Made by a program: the position numbers and the translations under genes. Shown here piece by piece: positions 1 to 7,195 of a stretch of DNA of 47,256 nt (the stretch's first letter is position 1; every line of letters begins with the position of its first letter). The DNA lies in assembly GCA_963205265.1 (NCBI GenBank), contig CAUJJI010000227.1:1-47256 (forward strand). Reading direction: 5' to 3'. The DNA is from Pseudomonadota bacterium. GTDB taxonomy: Bacteria > Pseudomonadota > Alphaproteobacteria > Sphingomonadales > Sphingomonadaceae. A model generated the notes under the pieces. That model worked only from the letters and a program-made list of their open reading frames with translations. It was not told the origin of the DNA and made no database searches.

Positions 1-24
1 GCCGGCGCCTGGAGGAGAAATGGG

Positions 25-88
25 CCCTGAAACAAGTTCAGGGTGACGAGCGAGTTCAGGGTGACGAACGAGTTCAGGGTGACGATTG
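25..88. repeat. Intergenic palindrome with a three-copy 18-bp tandem repeat
   Basis: A stem CCCTGAA (25-31) and TTCAGGG (37-43) encloses the loop ACAAG. Its right arm begins a run of three 18-bp units starting at 35, 53 and 71, of form AGTTCAGGGTGACGAnnG, differing only near the end of the unit. I recall this CCTGAA/TTCAGG dyad with trailing GTGACGA as a dispersed intergenic element of sphingomonad genomes; the tandem growth of one arm is directly visible here. No gene overlaps it. Confidence 0.75.
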
Positions 89-117
89 TGGGGACGTCAC
101 GACCCAGCCGCCAGCGG

Positions 118-136
118 TCCCGGGTCGAGCCCGGGA
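118..136. repeat. Inverted repeat TCCCGGG-TCGAG-CCCGGGA
   Basis: A perfect 7-bp inverted repeat (118-124 and 130-136) with a 5-nt loop, followed by ACGACGAATGACG. It lies 30 bp after the tandem repeat, so the left edge carries two different small palindromic elements in a row. Bases 1-266 hold no convincing gene. Confidence 0.6.
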
Positions 137-266
137 CGACGAATGACGCCTCCACCCAACCGTGCTGTCCCCAAGATCCGTTGCGCTCGGTGCGGCCAGC
201 CGCTACTTCGCTCGCGCGGCTGGCCGATCGGCCTGGCGCAAGATCGACTTGCCCGGATACCTGCCC

Positions 267-713
267 ATGGCTCACGCATATTTCAGCAAGGTGCTCAAGG
301 TCCCGGCGCCCGAAGCCTGGGCGATCGTTCGCGATTTCGGCGGTTCGGCGCGATGGTTTCCCAATGCCCGGCATTCGGAAATCCGCGACGGCGGTCCTGG
401 CGTGGTCGGCGCCGTTCGCATCGTCACGACCGCCGACGGCAGGACATTGGAAGAGCAGCTGGTCGCGCTGTCGGACGCCGATCGCAGCATAGTCTACGAC
501 CTTCTCAAGGGCGACGTGCCGTTCCGTGACTATCGCGCGGTCTTGACCATCCGCGAGATCGTCGCAGATCCCGGCTCCTGCTATGCGGAGTGGTCCGGAC
601 GGTTCGAAGTCGACGGTGACCCGAACCCGGCCATCCAGTCCATCCGCGACGGTTTCTACAAGGCCTGCCTCGAAGAGCTGGAGCGGGTCTACCGCGCCGC
701 CTTGCAGGATTAG
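267..713 (+). CDS. SRPBCC-family (polyketide cyclase/dehydrase-like) protein
   Basis: A 148-residue soluble protein with the START/SRPBCC helix-grip fold pattern: an N-terminal strand with KVPAPEAWAIVRDFGG, then RWFPNARHSEI, a central strand region around TTADGRTLEEQLVALSD, and a long C-terminal helix ending LEELERVYRAAL. Such proteins bind hydrophobic ligands in a cavity; no catalytic residue can be named. The ATG at 267 is chosen because the fold begins directly after it, though no good ribosome site precedes it; an in-frame ATG at 162 would add 35 residues of low-quality sequence. It is followed 41 bp later by an esterase on the same strand, so a joint role in handling a lipophilic substrate is possible. 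Confidence 0.8.
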   Translation: MAHAYFSKVLKVPAPEAWAIVRDFGGSARWFPNARHSEIRDGGPGVVGAVRIVTTADGRTLEEQLVALSDADRSIVYDLLKGDVPFRDYRAVLTIREIVADPGSCYAEWSGRFEVDGDPNPAIQSIRDGFYKACLEELERVYRAALQD

Positions 714-754
714 TATTCGTCGCGTCGCAACATCCATAAGCCACGGGGGAAACA

Positions 755-1681
755 ATGGCCATGAACGCGCAGATCGCCGCACTGCTGGATGCGATGGCGG
801 ACTTGCCGCCCGTGGACTTTGCCACGGTCAAGCCGAGCGACCTGCGCGCTGCGACGGTACCGATGCAGGTCGGCCCGCCGCCTGCGGTCTTTGCAGTCCG
901 CGATCTCGTGCTCGACCTGCCGGGACGAGACATCGCCGCACGCCTCTATGTCCCCGAGGACACCGGATCGGCGCTGCCGCTGGTGCTGTTCTATCACGGC
1001 GGCGGCTGGGTGATCTGTTCGCTCGAAACCCATGACGCGCTGTGCCGCGCGCTCGCCCGCGAAAGCGGCGCCGCCGTACTGTCGGTAGATTACCGCCTCG
1101 CTCCCGAGACACCCTTTCCCGGGCCGCTGGACGACTGCTACGATGCGCTGGCCTGGGCGCGCAGCCATGCCGACGAACTGGGCATCGATCCGAACCGGAT
1201 GGCAGTCGCCGGCGACAGTGCCGGCGGCAATCTGGCCACGGCCGTGGCCATCCGCGCGCGCGACGAGCAGGGCCCGGCATTGCGCCACCAGCTGCTGATC
1301 TACCCGGTGACCGATGCGGATTTCGAAACCGCGTCGTACCGCGAGAACGGCGGGGACGGCTCGTTCCTGTCGACGGCGATGATGCGCTGGTTCTGGCAGC
1401 AATACGTCGGCGACATCGCGCAGGTCGGCCCGCTGGCGGCGCCGCTTCGCCAGGGCGACCTCGCCGGCCTGCCGCCGGCCACGATCGTCGTCGCCGAATA
1501 CGACGCGCTGCGCGACGAAGGGCTTGCCTATGCCGAGGCGTTGCGCAGGGCCGGCGTCGCGGTGGAAAGCGAGACGGCCGGCGGCATGATCCACGGCTTC
1601 CTGACGATGCTGGAAGCCGTGCCCGACGGCTACCCCTACCTGATGCGGGCCGCTGCCCGCCTGCGCGCGGCATTGTCCTAG
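755..1681 (+). CDS. Alpha/beta-hydrolase, hormone-sensitive-lipase (HSL) type esterase
   Basis: A 308-residue cytoplasmic esterase. The oxyanion motif HGGGW is at residues 81-85 and the nucleophile elbow GDSAGG at 153-158 (Ser155); Asp250 (EYDALRDEG) and His280 (MIHGF) complete the triad with HSL-family spacing. No signal peptide is seen. Family members hydrolyse short acyl esters of bulky alcohols. GGGGGA precedes the ATG by a suitable distance; a second in-frame ATG lies two codons on. It could free an alcohol for the oxidases encoded to the right, but the natural ester is unknown. Confidence 0.9.
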   Translation: MAMNAQIAALLDAMADLPPVDFATVKPSDLRAATVPMQVGPPPAVFAVRDLVLDLPGRDIAARLYVPEDTGSALPLVLFYHGGGWVICSLETHDALCRALARESGAAVLSVDYRLAPETPFPGPLDDCYDALAWARSHADELGIDPNRMAVAGDSAGGNLATAVAIRARDEQGPALRHQLLIYPVTDADFETASYRENGGDGSFLSTAMMRWFWQQYVGDIAQVGPLAAPLRQGDLAGLPPATIVVAEYDALRDEGLAYAEALRRAGVAVESETAGGMIHGFLTMLEAVPDGYPYLMRAAARLRAALS

Positions 1682-1857
1682 GCCGACGCTGCCGGATCCT
1701 GCGGTTTCAAGCGTGGGCTAGACCCCTTTCTCCGGCAGACTTTGACAAAGGCCGGGCAAGCACGGACACCGAGGGCGTCGATTTTGCCGATGACCGCCTG
1801 GCCGTGGTCCGGCGATCGAGCTGCCTGGCCCAGGCAAGCCATTCCAGGAGGATTACT

Positions 1858-2619
1858 GTGGGTATGCTGCAAGACAAAGTGTGCGTCATCACCGGGGGAT
1901 CGGGCAGCATCGGGCTGGCCACGGCGCGGCTGTTCGTCGAGCAAGGCGCGAACGTCGTCCTCGTCGATCTCTCGGAGGAAAGCCTCGCTGCCGCCGCGGC
2001 GACCTTGCCCGAAGGAAAGGTGCTCACTTGCGCAGCCGATGTCGGCGACGCGGCACAGACCCGGGCTTTCGTCGACGCCACCGTCGCGCGCTGGGGCCGG
2101 ATCGACGTGCTGTTCTGCAATGCCGGAAACTCCGGGGTGATCGGTGGCATCGAGGATTACCCCGACGACGGCCTCGACGTCGTTTTCCGCGTCCATGTGC
2201 GCGGCGCGTTCCTGAGCTGCAAGTACGCTCTGGCGCATATGAGCTCCGGCGGTTCCATCATCATCAATTCGAGCGTGGCCGGACTGGGCGGCAGCCCCGG
2301 CATCTACGCCTACTGCACGGCAAAGCACGCGCAGATCGGCCTGATGCGATCGCTGGCAAAGGAGCTCGCGGGCAAGGGCATCCGCGTGAACTCGCTTCAT
2401 CCGGGACCGATCGACAACGCTTTCCAGACCCATATCGAGGATTCGTTCAGCCCCTTGATCGGCGGTGCCGACGCCACGGCGCTGATGAACTCGTCGATCC
2501 CGCTGGGTCGCCACGGCAAGCCCGAGGAAATCGCCAAGTCGGCGCTCTACCTCGCCAGCGACATGAGCAGCTTCACGACGGGAAGCATGCTGGTGACCGA
2601 CGGCGGGTTCACCGCCTGA
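1858..2619 (+). CDS. Short-chain dehydrogenase/reductase (classical SDR)
   Basis: A 253-residue NAD(P)-dependent oxidoreductase. It shows the nucleotide motif TGGSGSIG (12-19), the acidic residue LVDLSEES after the second strand that favours NAD, the NAG motif, the catalytic serine in NSSVAG and the YCTAK tyrosine/lysine pair, and ends in the SDR signature VTDGGFTA. The GTG at 1858 is preferred because AGGAGG ends 6 nt before it; an ATG at 1864 is the alternative. It is separated from the esterase by 176 bp and followed by hairpins, so it may be its own transcript. Likely oxidises a secondary alcohol to a ketone; the substrate is not predictable. Confidence 0.92.
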   Translation: MGMLQDKVCVITGGSGSIGLATARLFVEQGANVVLVDLSEESLAAAAATLPEGKVLTCAADVGDAAQTRAFVDATVARWGRIDVLFCNAGNSGVIGGIEDYPDDGLDVVFRVHVRGAFLSCKYALAHMSSGGSIIINSSVAGLGGSPGIYAYCTAKHAQIGLMRSLAKELAGKGIRVNSLHPGPIDNAFQTHIEDSFSPLIGGADATALMNSSIPLGRHGKPEEIAKSALYLASDMSSFTTGSMLVTDGGFTA

Positions 2620-2627
2620 ACGCTCGG

Positions 2628-2677
2628 CAGCGGGGACGCCACTCCCCGCTGGAGTGCTTACTTCGATTGCATCGAAG
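2628..2677. terminator. Two hairpins between convergent genes, probable bidirectional terminator
   Basis: CAGCGGGGA (2628-2636) pairs perfectly with TCCCCGCTG (2643-2651) around a 6-nt loop, and CTTCGAT (2661-2667) pairs with ATCGAAG (2671-2677). They lie just after the SDR stop and face a gene ending at 2780 on the other strand. There is no strong T run, so termination strength is uncertain. Confidence 0.5.
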
Positions 2678-2779
2678 ATGGCGCTCTAGCACTTTGTTAT
2701 GGCGCGATTTCCAAGTCGCCAGCTGATTCCATCTGGCTCGACATCACTCTGGTCCGAACGGTGGCTTTTACCCGACGGT

Positions 2780-3268
2780 TCAAGCCTGCGCGGGGCGGCG
2801 GTCCATGAACAGAGTGCTGCGATAGGTCATGACCACTACCCCGTCCTGGTTGACGACCGACGTCAGGTAGCTGAGCAGCCCGCGGTCCTCCCGCGAGCGG
2901 AGCGGGCGCGTTTCGGTAATCTCGATTTCGATATGCAGCGTATCGCCGGGGAAGACCGGGCGCAGGACCCGCAGCTCATCCATCCCGGCACCTGCGATGG
3001 GATGAATCCCGACCTGCCCGAACCCGCGCATCTGCAAGGAGTGCGCCATCGCCATGGTGTGCATCCCGCTGGCGCAGATGCGGCCGAACACCGGGTTCGC
3101 TGCCGCGGCCGCATCATCGATATGGTACGGCTGCGGGTCGTAGCGGCTGGCGAACTCGATCACCTCTTCGCGCGTAACCGGGTAGTCGCCGAAACGGAAC
3201 GTCCGACCGGGTGCAAGATCCTCGAGCCACAGCCGGGGGGAAGCATCGTCCGTATCACTGGCATTCAT
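2780..3268 (-). CDS. MaoC-like (R)-specific enoyl-CoA hydratase
   Basis: A 162-residue single-hotdog protein. The hydratase motif YDPQPYHID (43-51) supplies the Asp44/His49 dyad, and GRICASGMHTMAMA forms the following hotdog helix region; FPGDTLHIEIEITE is the characteristic later strand pair. MaoC proteins hydrate 2-enoyl-CoA to (R)-3-hydroxyacyl-CoA, though some act on other acyl thioesters. The ATG at 3268 is chosen because GAGGAGG stands 8-9 nt upstream; a longer frame to 3388 has poor protein character. It lies 13 bp after an SDR stop, so the two are probably co-transcribed and act in sequence as hydratase and dehydrogenase. Confidence 0.9.
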   Translation of the reverse strand: MNASDTDDASPRLWLEDLAPGRTFRFGDYPVTREEVIEFASRYDPQPYHIDDAAAAANPVFGRICASGMHTMAMAHSLQMRGFGQVGIHPIAGAGMDELRVLRPVFPGDTLHIEIEITETRPLRSREDRGLLSYLTSVVNQDGVVVMTYRSTLFMDRRPAQA

Positions 3269-3281
3269 CGATCCCGCCTCC

Positions 3282-4043
3282 TCAATCACCCGCGGCGCCC
3301 ATGATGGCGGCCGCGTTCGCCTTCGACAGGCCGGCAGTCCAGCCGCCGTCGACGACAAGCGCGTGCCCGTTGACGTAGGATGCGTCATCGCTGGCGAGAA
3401 AATGGATGGCAGCGGCGATTTCCTCGGGCTGGGCCGGTCGCCCGGCGGGTGCCAGCGCCTTGGTCATGCGATACAGCAAATCGGGCGCAACCGCGGTCGT
3501 CATCGGCGTCACCGTGGAACCCGGGCAGACGCAGTTGACGCGGATCCCTCGCGGACCCAGTTCGATGGCAGCCCCCTGCGTCGCCGCCACGACGGCCGCC
3601 TTGGTCATCGAATAGAGTATGTTGGCATCGGCGGCATTGAACGCGGAGATCGAGGCGAGATTGACGATCGACCCGCCCGCCTGCATCCGCGCAGCCGCCT
3701 CCTTCATGCCGAACAACACGCCCAGGGCGTTTACGCCCCACATTCGCTGCATCCGCTCCTCGGTCACGTTCTCGAGCGGGCAGTAGCCGGCAACCCCGGC
3801 GCAGTTGACGACGATGTCCAGCCGGCCGAACCGATCGACGGCGGCATCGAAAAGCGCGACCAGGTCCGCAGTCCGGCTGACGTCGCCCTGGAGAAAGTGA
3901 TCGATCTCCCGGCCTTCACCGAGGGGCTGCATGTCCATGCCCACGACCTTTGCACCGGCGCTGCGGAAGCGCGAGACGGTAGCTGCGCCGATGCCGCAGG
4001 TGACACCGGTGATCACCGCGACCTTTCCGGACAGATCGAACAT
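3282..4043 (-). CDS. Short-chain dehydrogenase/reductase (classical SDR)
   Basis: A 253-residue SDR: TGVTCGIG nucleotide motif (12-19), an acidic residue (MDMQ) after strand two suggesting NAD use, NCAG, active-site serine in LASISA, tyrosine/lysine in YSMTK, and the terminal VVDGGW motif. The start used is the ATG at 4043, directly before the conserved FDLSGKVAVITG; a TTG at 4052 with a slightly better-spaced purine stretch is an alternative. It sits 83 bp downstream of a TonB receptor and 13 bp upstream of a MaoC hydratase, and presumably oxidises a hydroxyl of the imported compound or of its CoA thioester. Confidence 0.92.
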   Translation of the reverse strand: MFDLSGKVAVITGVTCGIGAATVSRFRSAGAKVVGMDMQPLGEGREIDHFLQGDVSRTADLVALFDAAVDRFGRLDIVVNCAGVAGYCPLENVTEERMQRMWGVNALGVLFGMKEAAARMQAGGSIVNLASISAFNAADANILYSMTKAAVVAATQGAAIELGPRGIRVNCVCPGSTVTPMTTAVAPDLLYRMTKALAPAGRPAQPEEIAAAIHFLASDDASYVNGHALVVDGGWTAGLSKANAAAIMGAAGD

Positions 4044-4076
4044 GGCCTTCAATCCGCTTTCACATCAAGGGGATAC

Positions 4077-4104
4077 CGGCCGCCCCCGGTGAAGGGGGCG
4101 GCCG
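4077..4104. terminator. Strong GC hairpin downstream of the TonB receptor gene
   Basis: CGGCCGCCCCC (4077-4087) pairs perfectly with GGGGGCGGCCG (4094-4104) around GGTGAA, giving an 11-bp stem. It follows the receptor stop on the minus strand and precedes the SDR. With no U tract it may attenuate rather than end transcription, letting receptor and SDR be expressed at different levels, or stabilise the receptor mRNA 3' end. Confidence 0.5.
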
Positions 4105-4126
4105 CCGCATCCCGGTTCCGACGGGC

Positions 4127-6577
4127 TCAGTACTTGAAGCCGACGCGGATCCACATTTCGCGACCCCGGCCCGGAACGGCCGTCGTGTCGGCCAGCTTCG
4201 TCGGATTGGCGGAGCCGGTGGGGTTATCGGTCGAACGGGTCCAGTAGAACTCGTTGGTGAGGTTGCGTCCGATCAAGGCGACTTCCCACTTGTCTTCCGA
4301 CTGGGCAACCCGAACCGATGCGTCGATCATCGTGAAGCTGGGCGAACGCGAACCCGGCTTCGAAGTCGCATTGGCGACGTAGCTGTTGCTGAAAGTCAGC
4401 CCCGACGCCAGTTCGATCTTGGAATCGCCGGTGAGCGGCGTCTCATAGGTGAAGCCGGCGTTGCCCGACCACTTCGGCGCGCGGATCAGCTCCGTGCCGC
4501 TCAGGTTCTGCAGCAATCCGACGATGTTGTTGTTCGTCGGGTTGGGCTGGCTGGCGCACTGCCCGATCCCGGTACCGGGGCTGAGGACGGCCTGGCCGGT
4601 GTAGCAGCTGCCGAAGTACTGATCGTACTTGCCGTCGTTGTAGGCGACGTTGGCATAGAGCGAGAGCGCCGTGGTCGGCCGCACGTTCACGGCAAGCTCG
4701 ACGCCCTTCGAAGACACCTTGCCGGCATTCTTCAGTTCCTGGACGGTACCCTGGGTGGTCACCTGCACCTGGAGGTCGGTGATCTTGTAGCTGTACAGCG
4801 CCAGGTCGGCCGTGACGAGGCCGTCGAGGAAGCGGCCCTTCACCCCGCCCTCGAAGCCCTTCACCTTCTGCGGGCGATAGGCGAAGTCACCGGCAGCGTT
4901 GAACGAACCGCCATTGAAGCCGCCCGACAGGAACCCGTGCTTGTAGGTCGTGTAGACGTTCAGATCACGGTTCGGCCGGTAGCTGATCGAGATTTCCGGC
5001 GAGAAGTTGTTCCAGGACTTGTCGTTGTTGCCGTTCGACAGGAACGGCTGGTTACCGACCAGTTCGACACCGCGGTTGATCACCGATTTCAGCCGCTTCT
5101 CTTCGTGCGAGTAGCGCCCGCCCGCGGAGATCTCGATCTGCTCGATCGGCTTCAGCTGGATCTGGCCGAATACCGAATAGGCTTTGCCTTTCTGATCGAG
5201 GAAGTAGTCCGAGGCCAGGAACGGGCTGGGACGGGTAGGCCCGAGGATCGAGGGCGCGCCGGCAACGGCGCCGAATGCCGCGATCGATGCCGTGTCGGCC
5301 TTGGTAGTCTGGTACTGGCCGCCGACCAGGAAATTGATCGGCCCGCTGAAGGAGCTGGCAAGGCGGATTTCCTCGCTGAACTCGCGGATGTGCAGCTCGT
5401 TCATCGAGCCGAGGATGGCGGCCGGCAGGTAGGTCGCGGTGAAGTTGCCGACGTTGAAGAAGTTGAGGCGATAATAGCCGGTCACCGAAGTAAGCTCCAG
5501 ATCCGGCGCGATGTCGTAGTTCGCTTCGAACCCGGCCAGCCACTGCTTCGAGATCGAGCGCAGCGAACCGTCGCCGAAGTCCGAGTAGGGCAAGCCCGGG
5601 GGCGCGGGAGGAACGGCGCCGCCCGCGACGATCCGGCCAAACGCCGGCCCGAGCGAGGCCTGGGTGATGTGGTTGTCCGCCTTGCAGTCCGAAATGGGGC
5701 CGTTGGCGAATTCCACACCGTATGGGCAGTCGACCGTCTGATAGTTGTTGGTCATGCCGTTGTCGCGGACATGGTTGTAGGAAACCTTCAGCTTCGCCCT
5801 GAACGCTCCCCCATCGTCGAACTTGAGCGTGGTCCGCATGGCCCACTCGTCCTTGTTCGGCGACGTCGAGCTGTTTGGCGCGAACGGGTCGCTCTTCGGA
5901 ACCAGGTTCTTGACCCAGCCCTTCATCGTCGAGCCGAAGAATGCCAGGCGAGCGCCGAGACTTTCGGTCAGTGGCGCGGAAATGTAGCCCTCGCCCCGGA
6001 ACTCCTTGCCTTCGGTCTCGTATCCGGCCCTGCCGCCGGCTTCGAAGCGATCGCCGGGGTCGGCCGTGCGGGTCGAGACGATGCCGCCGGGGCTGTTCTT
6101 TCCGAAGAACAGCGCTTGCGGACCCTTCAGGACTTCGACGCCGGCGATGTCGAAATCGCCCATGCGCCGGATCGAGGCACGCGCGACCTGCACGCCGTCG
6201 ATGTTGAACGACACGGCCTGATCGCCGAGCGGGTTCGCGTCAGCCGCCGAAATGCCGCGCAGCGAAAGCGAGCCGCCCTGGACGGTACCGCCGCCCTCGC
6301 CGACCAGGAATCCCGGGATCTTGCGGGCCAGGGCATCGGTACCGTTGATCGCGGACCGCGAAAGGTCGCTGGCGCTCAACGCCGTGATGGCAACCGGCAC
6401 CTCGATCAGCGTCTCGCTGCGCTTGCGCGCCTGGACGATGATTTCGGTGTCGTCGACAACGGCCGCGTCGGCCTCCGGCTGGGATCCAGCCTGCTGCGCC
6501 GCCACAGGCTGCGGCAAGGCTGCGATGGCGCTCCCGACCAGCAGCAACGCACGAACGGAGCTAATCTTTCGGTTCAT
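4127..6577 (-). CDS. TonB-dependent outer-membrane receptor
   Basis: An 816-residue outer-membrane active transporter powered by TonB-ExbBD. A signal peptide (about 1-26, ending PVAAQ) precedes a TonB-box-like segment DDTEIIVQARKRSE, then the plug (VQGGSLSLRGISAADANP, VEVLKGPQALFFGKNSPGG) and a 22-strand barrel with the typical SISYRPNRDLNVYTTYKHGF strand. The chain ends VGFKY, an aromatic terminal beta signal. The ATG at 6577 is chosen because the signal peptide starts there and a G-rich ribosome site precedes it. The plug closely resembles that of the receptor at 16294-18744, which is exactly as long. No siderophore gene is near; the catabolic setting argues for uptake of a hydrophobic carbon source. 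Confidence 0.95.
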   Translation of the reverse strand: MNRKISSVRALLLVGSAIAALPQPVAAQQAGSQPEADAAVVDDTEIIVQARKRSETLIEVPVAITALSASDLSRSAINGTDALARKIPGFLVGEGGGTVQGGSLSLRGISAADANPLGDQAVSFNIDGVQVARASIRRMGDFDIAGVEVLKGPQALFFGKNSPGGIVSTRTADPGDRFEAGGRAGYETEGKEFRGEGYISAPLTESLGARLAFFGSTMKGWVKNLVPKSDPFAPNSSTSPNKDEWAMRTTLKFDDGGAFRAKLKVSYNHVRDNGMTNNYQTVDCPYGVEFANGPISDCKADNHITQASLGPAFGRIVAGGAVPPAPPGLPYSDFGDGSLRSISKQWLAGFEANYDIAPDLELTSVTGYYRLNFFNVGNFTATYLPAAILGSMNELHIREFSEEIRLASSFSGPINFLVGGQYQTTKADTASIAAFGAVAGAPSILGPTRPSPFLASDYFLDQKGKAYSVFGQIQLKPIEQIEISAGGRYSHEEKRLKSVINRGVELVGNQPFLSNGNNDKSWNNFSPEISISYRPNRDLNVYTTYKHGFLSGGFNGGSFNAAGDFAYRPQKVKGFEGGVKGRFLDGLVTADLALYSYKITDLQVQVTTQGTVQELKNAGKVSSKGVELAVNVRPTTALSLYANVAYNDGKYDQYFGSCYTGQAVLSPGTGIGQCASQPNPTNNNIVGLLQNLSGTELIRAPKWSGNAGFTYETPLTGDSKIELASGLTFSNSYVANATSKPGSRSPSFTMIDASVRVAQSEDKWEVALIGRNLTNEFYWTRSTDNPTGSANPTKLADTTAVPGRGREMWIRVGFKY

Positions 6578-6688
6578 TTCTGCGACCCCCCCCTTTTGGT
6601 CATGGATCCAGTTAGGACGGGAGCCCATATAGCACCGAGAGCGTGATCCCATTCTCCTGTACTTGCTCTGGATATTGCCTCCTAATGA

Positions 6689-6722
6689 GCGAGCCGGGAC
6701 AAATTGCATGCGGCAGGCTCGC
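6689..6722. other. Inverted repeat between VOC gene and TonB receptor gene
   Basis: GCGAGCC (6689-6695) and GGCTCGC (6716-6722) are perfect inverted copies 20 bp apart, with CAAATTGCATGCG between. The 178-bp gap holding them is the longest within this stretch of the minus-strand block, so it may end the upstream transcript or carry the receptor promoter. Confidence 0.35.
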
Positions 6723-6755
6723 GCCGGAGACGCTTCCGAAGCCGGCGGCCTTTTC

Positions 6756-7175
6756 TCAGGCCTTGCGGTAGACGATGAATTCCAGAAGGGACCCGTCGGG
6801 GTCGCGGAAGTAGTAGCTGGTCCCAGGCCCTCGCGCGCCCACCCTCTGTTCCGGACCGACCGTGATCGTCACGCCGCAGCGGGCAAGGTGGTCGAGAAGT
6901 TCGGCCTCGGTGCCTTCCCAGGCAAAGCACAGATCGCTGTTGCCCGGCGCGACCGGCAGCGATGCGACAAGCTCGGGCGGCGCCTGCTGCGGCAGCCCGG
7001 GGCCATGGACGTTGAGCATGCACGAGCCGATCCGGTACTGCCGGAACAGTGCCATCGGCTTTTCCACCACGGCACCGAAGACCGCGGCGTAGAAGGCGTC
7101 GGTGCGGTCAAGATCGCTGGACGCGATGACGCAATGATCGAGCTCGATCTTGCCGGCGAGATCCGCGGTGCCCAT
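6756..7175 (-). CDS. VOC-family (glyoxalase/dioxygenase fold) protein
   Basis: A 139-residue protein with one vicinal-oxygen-chelate module pair. It opens IELDHCVIASSDLDRTDAFY (His14 is a candidate metal ligand) and closes with YYFRDPDGSLLEFIVYRK, where Glu132 sits at the usual metal position. VOC members include glyoxalases, epimerases such as methylmalonyl-CoA epimerase, isomerases and extradiol dioxygenases; at this length an isomerase/epimerase or lyase is more likely than an extradiol enzyme. The ATG at 7175 lies 20 bp after the quinohemoprotein stop and GGAGGG is upstream, pointing to co-transcription with it. Confidence 0.88.
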   Translation of the reverse strand: MGTADLAGKIELDHCVIASSDLDRTDAFYAAVFGAVVEKPMALFRQYRIGSCMLNVHGPGLPQQAPPELVASLPVAPGNSDLCFAWEGTEAELLDHLARCGVTITVGPEQRVGARGPGTSYYFRDPDGSLLEFIVYRKA

Positions 7176-7195
7176 CGGCCAAGGCCCTCCTTCGC

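Noticed and set aside
35..88. Three 18-bp direct repeats considered as a CRISPR remnant
   Set aside because: The units are adjacent without spacers and belong to a palindromic intergenic element; no cas gene is present.
1742..1770. TTGACA at 1742 as a promoter for the SDR at 1858
   Set aside because: The -10 position 17 bp on reads GACACC, too far from consensus to support a promoter.
4127..6577. TonB receptor as a siderophore receptor
   Set aside because: No siderophore biosynthesis, esterase partner of the siderophore kind, or Fur-box-like site was seen; neighbours are catabolic.
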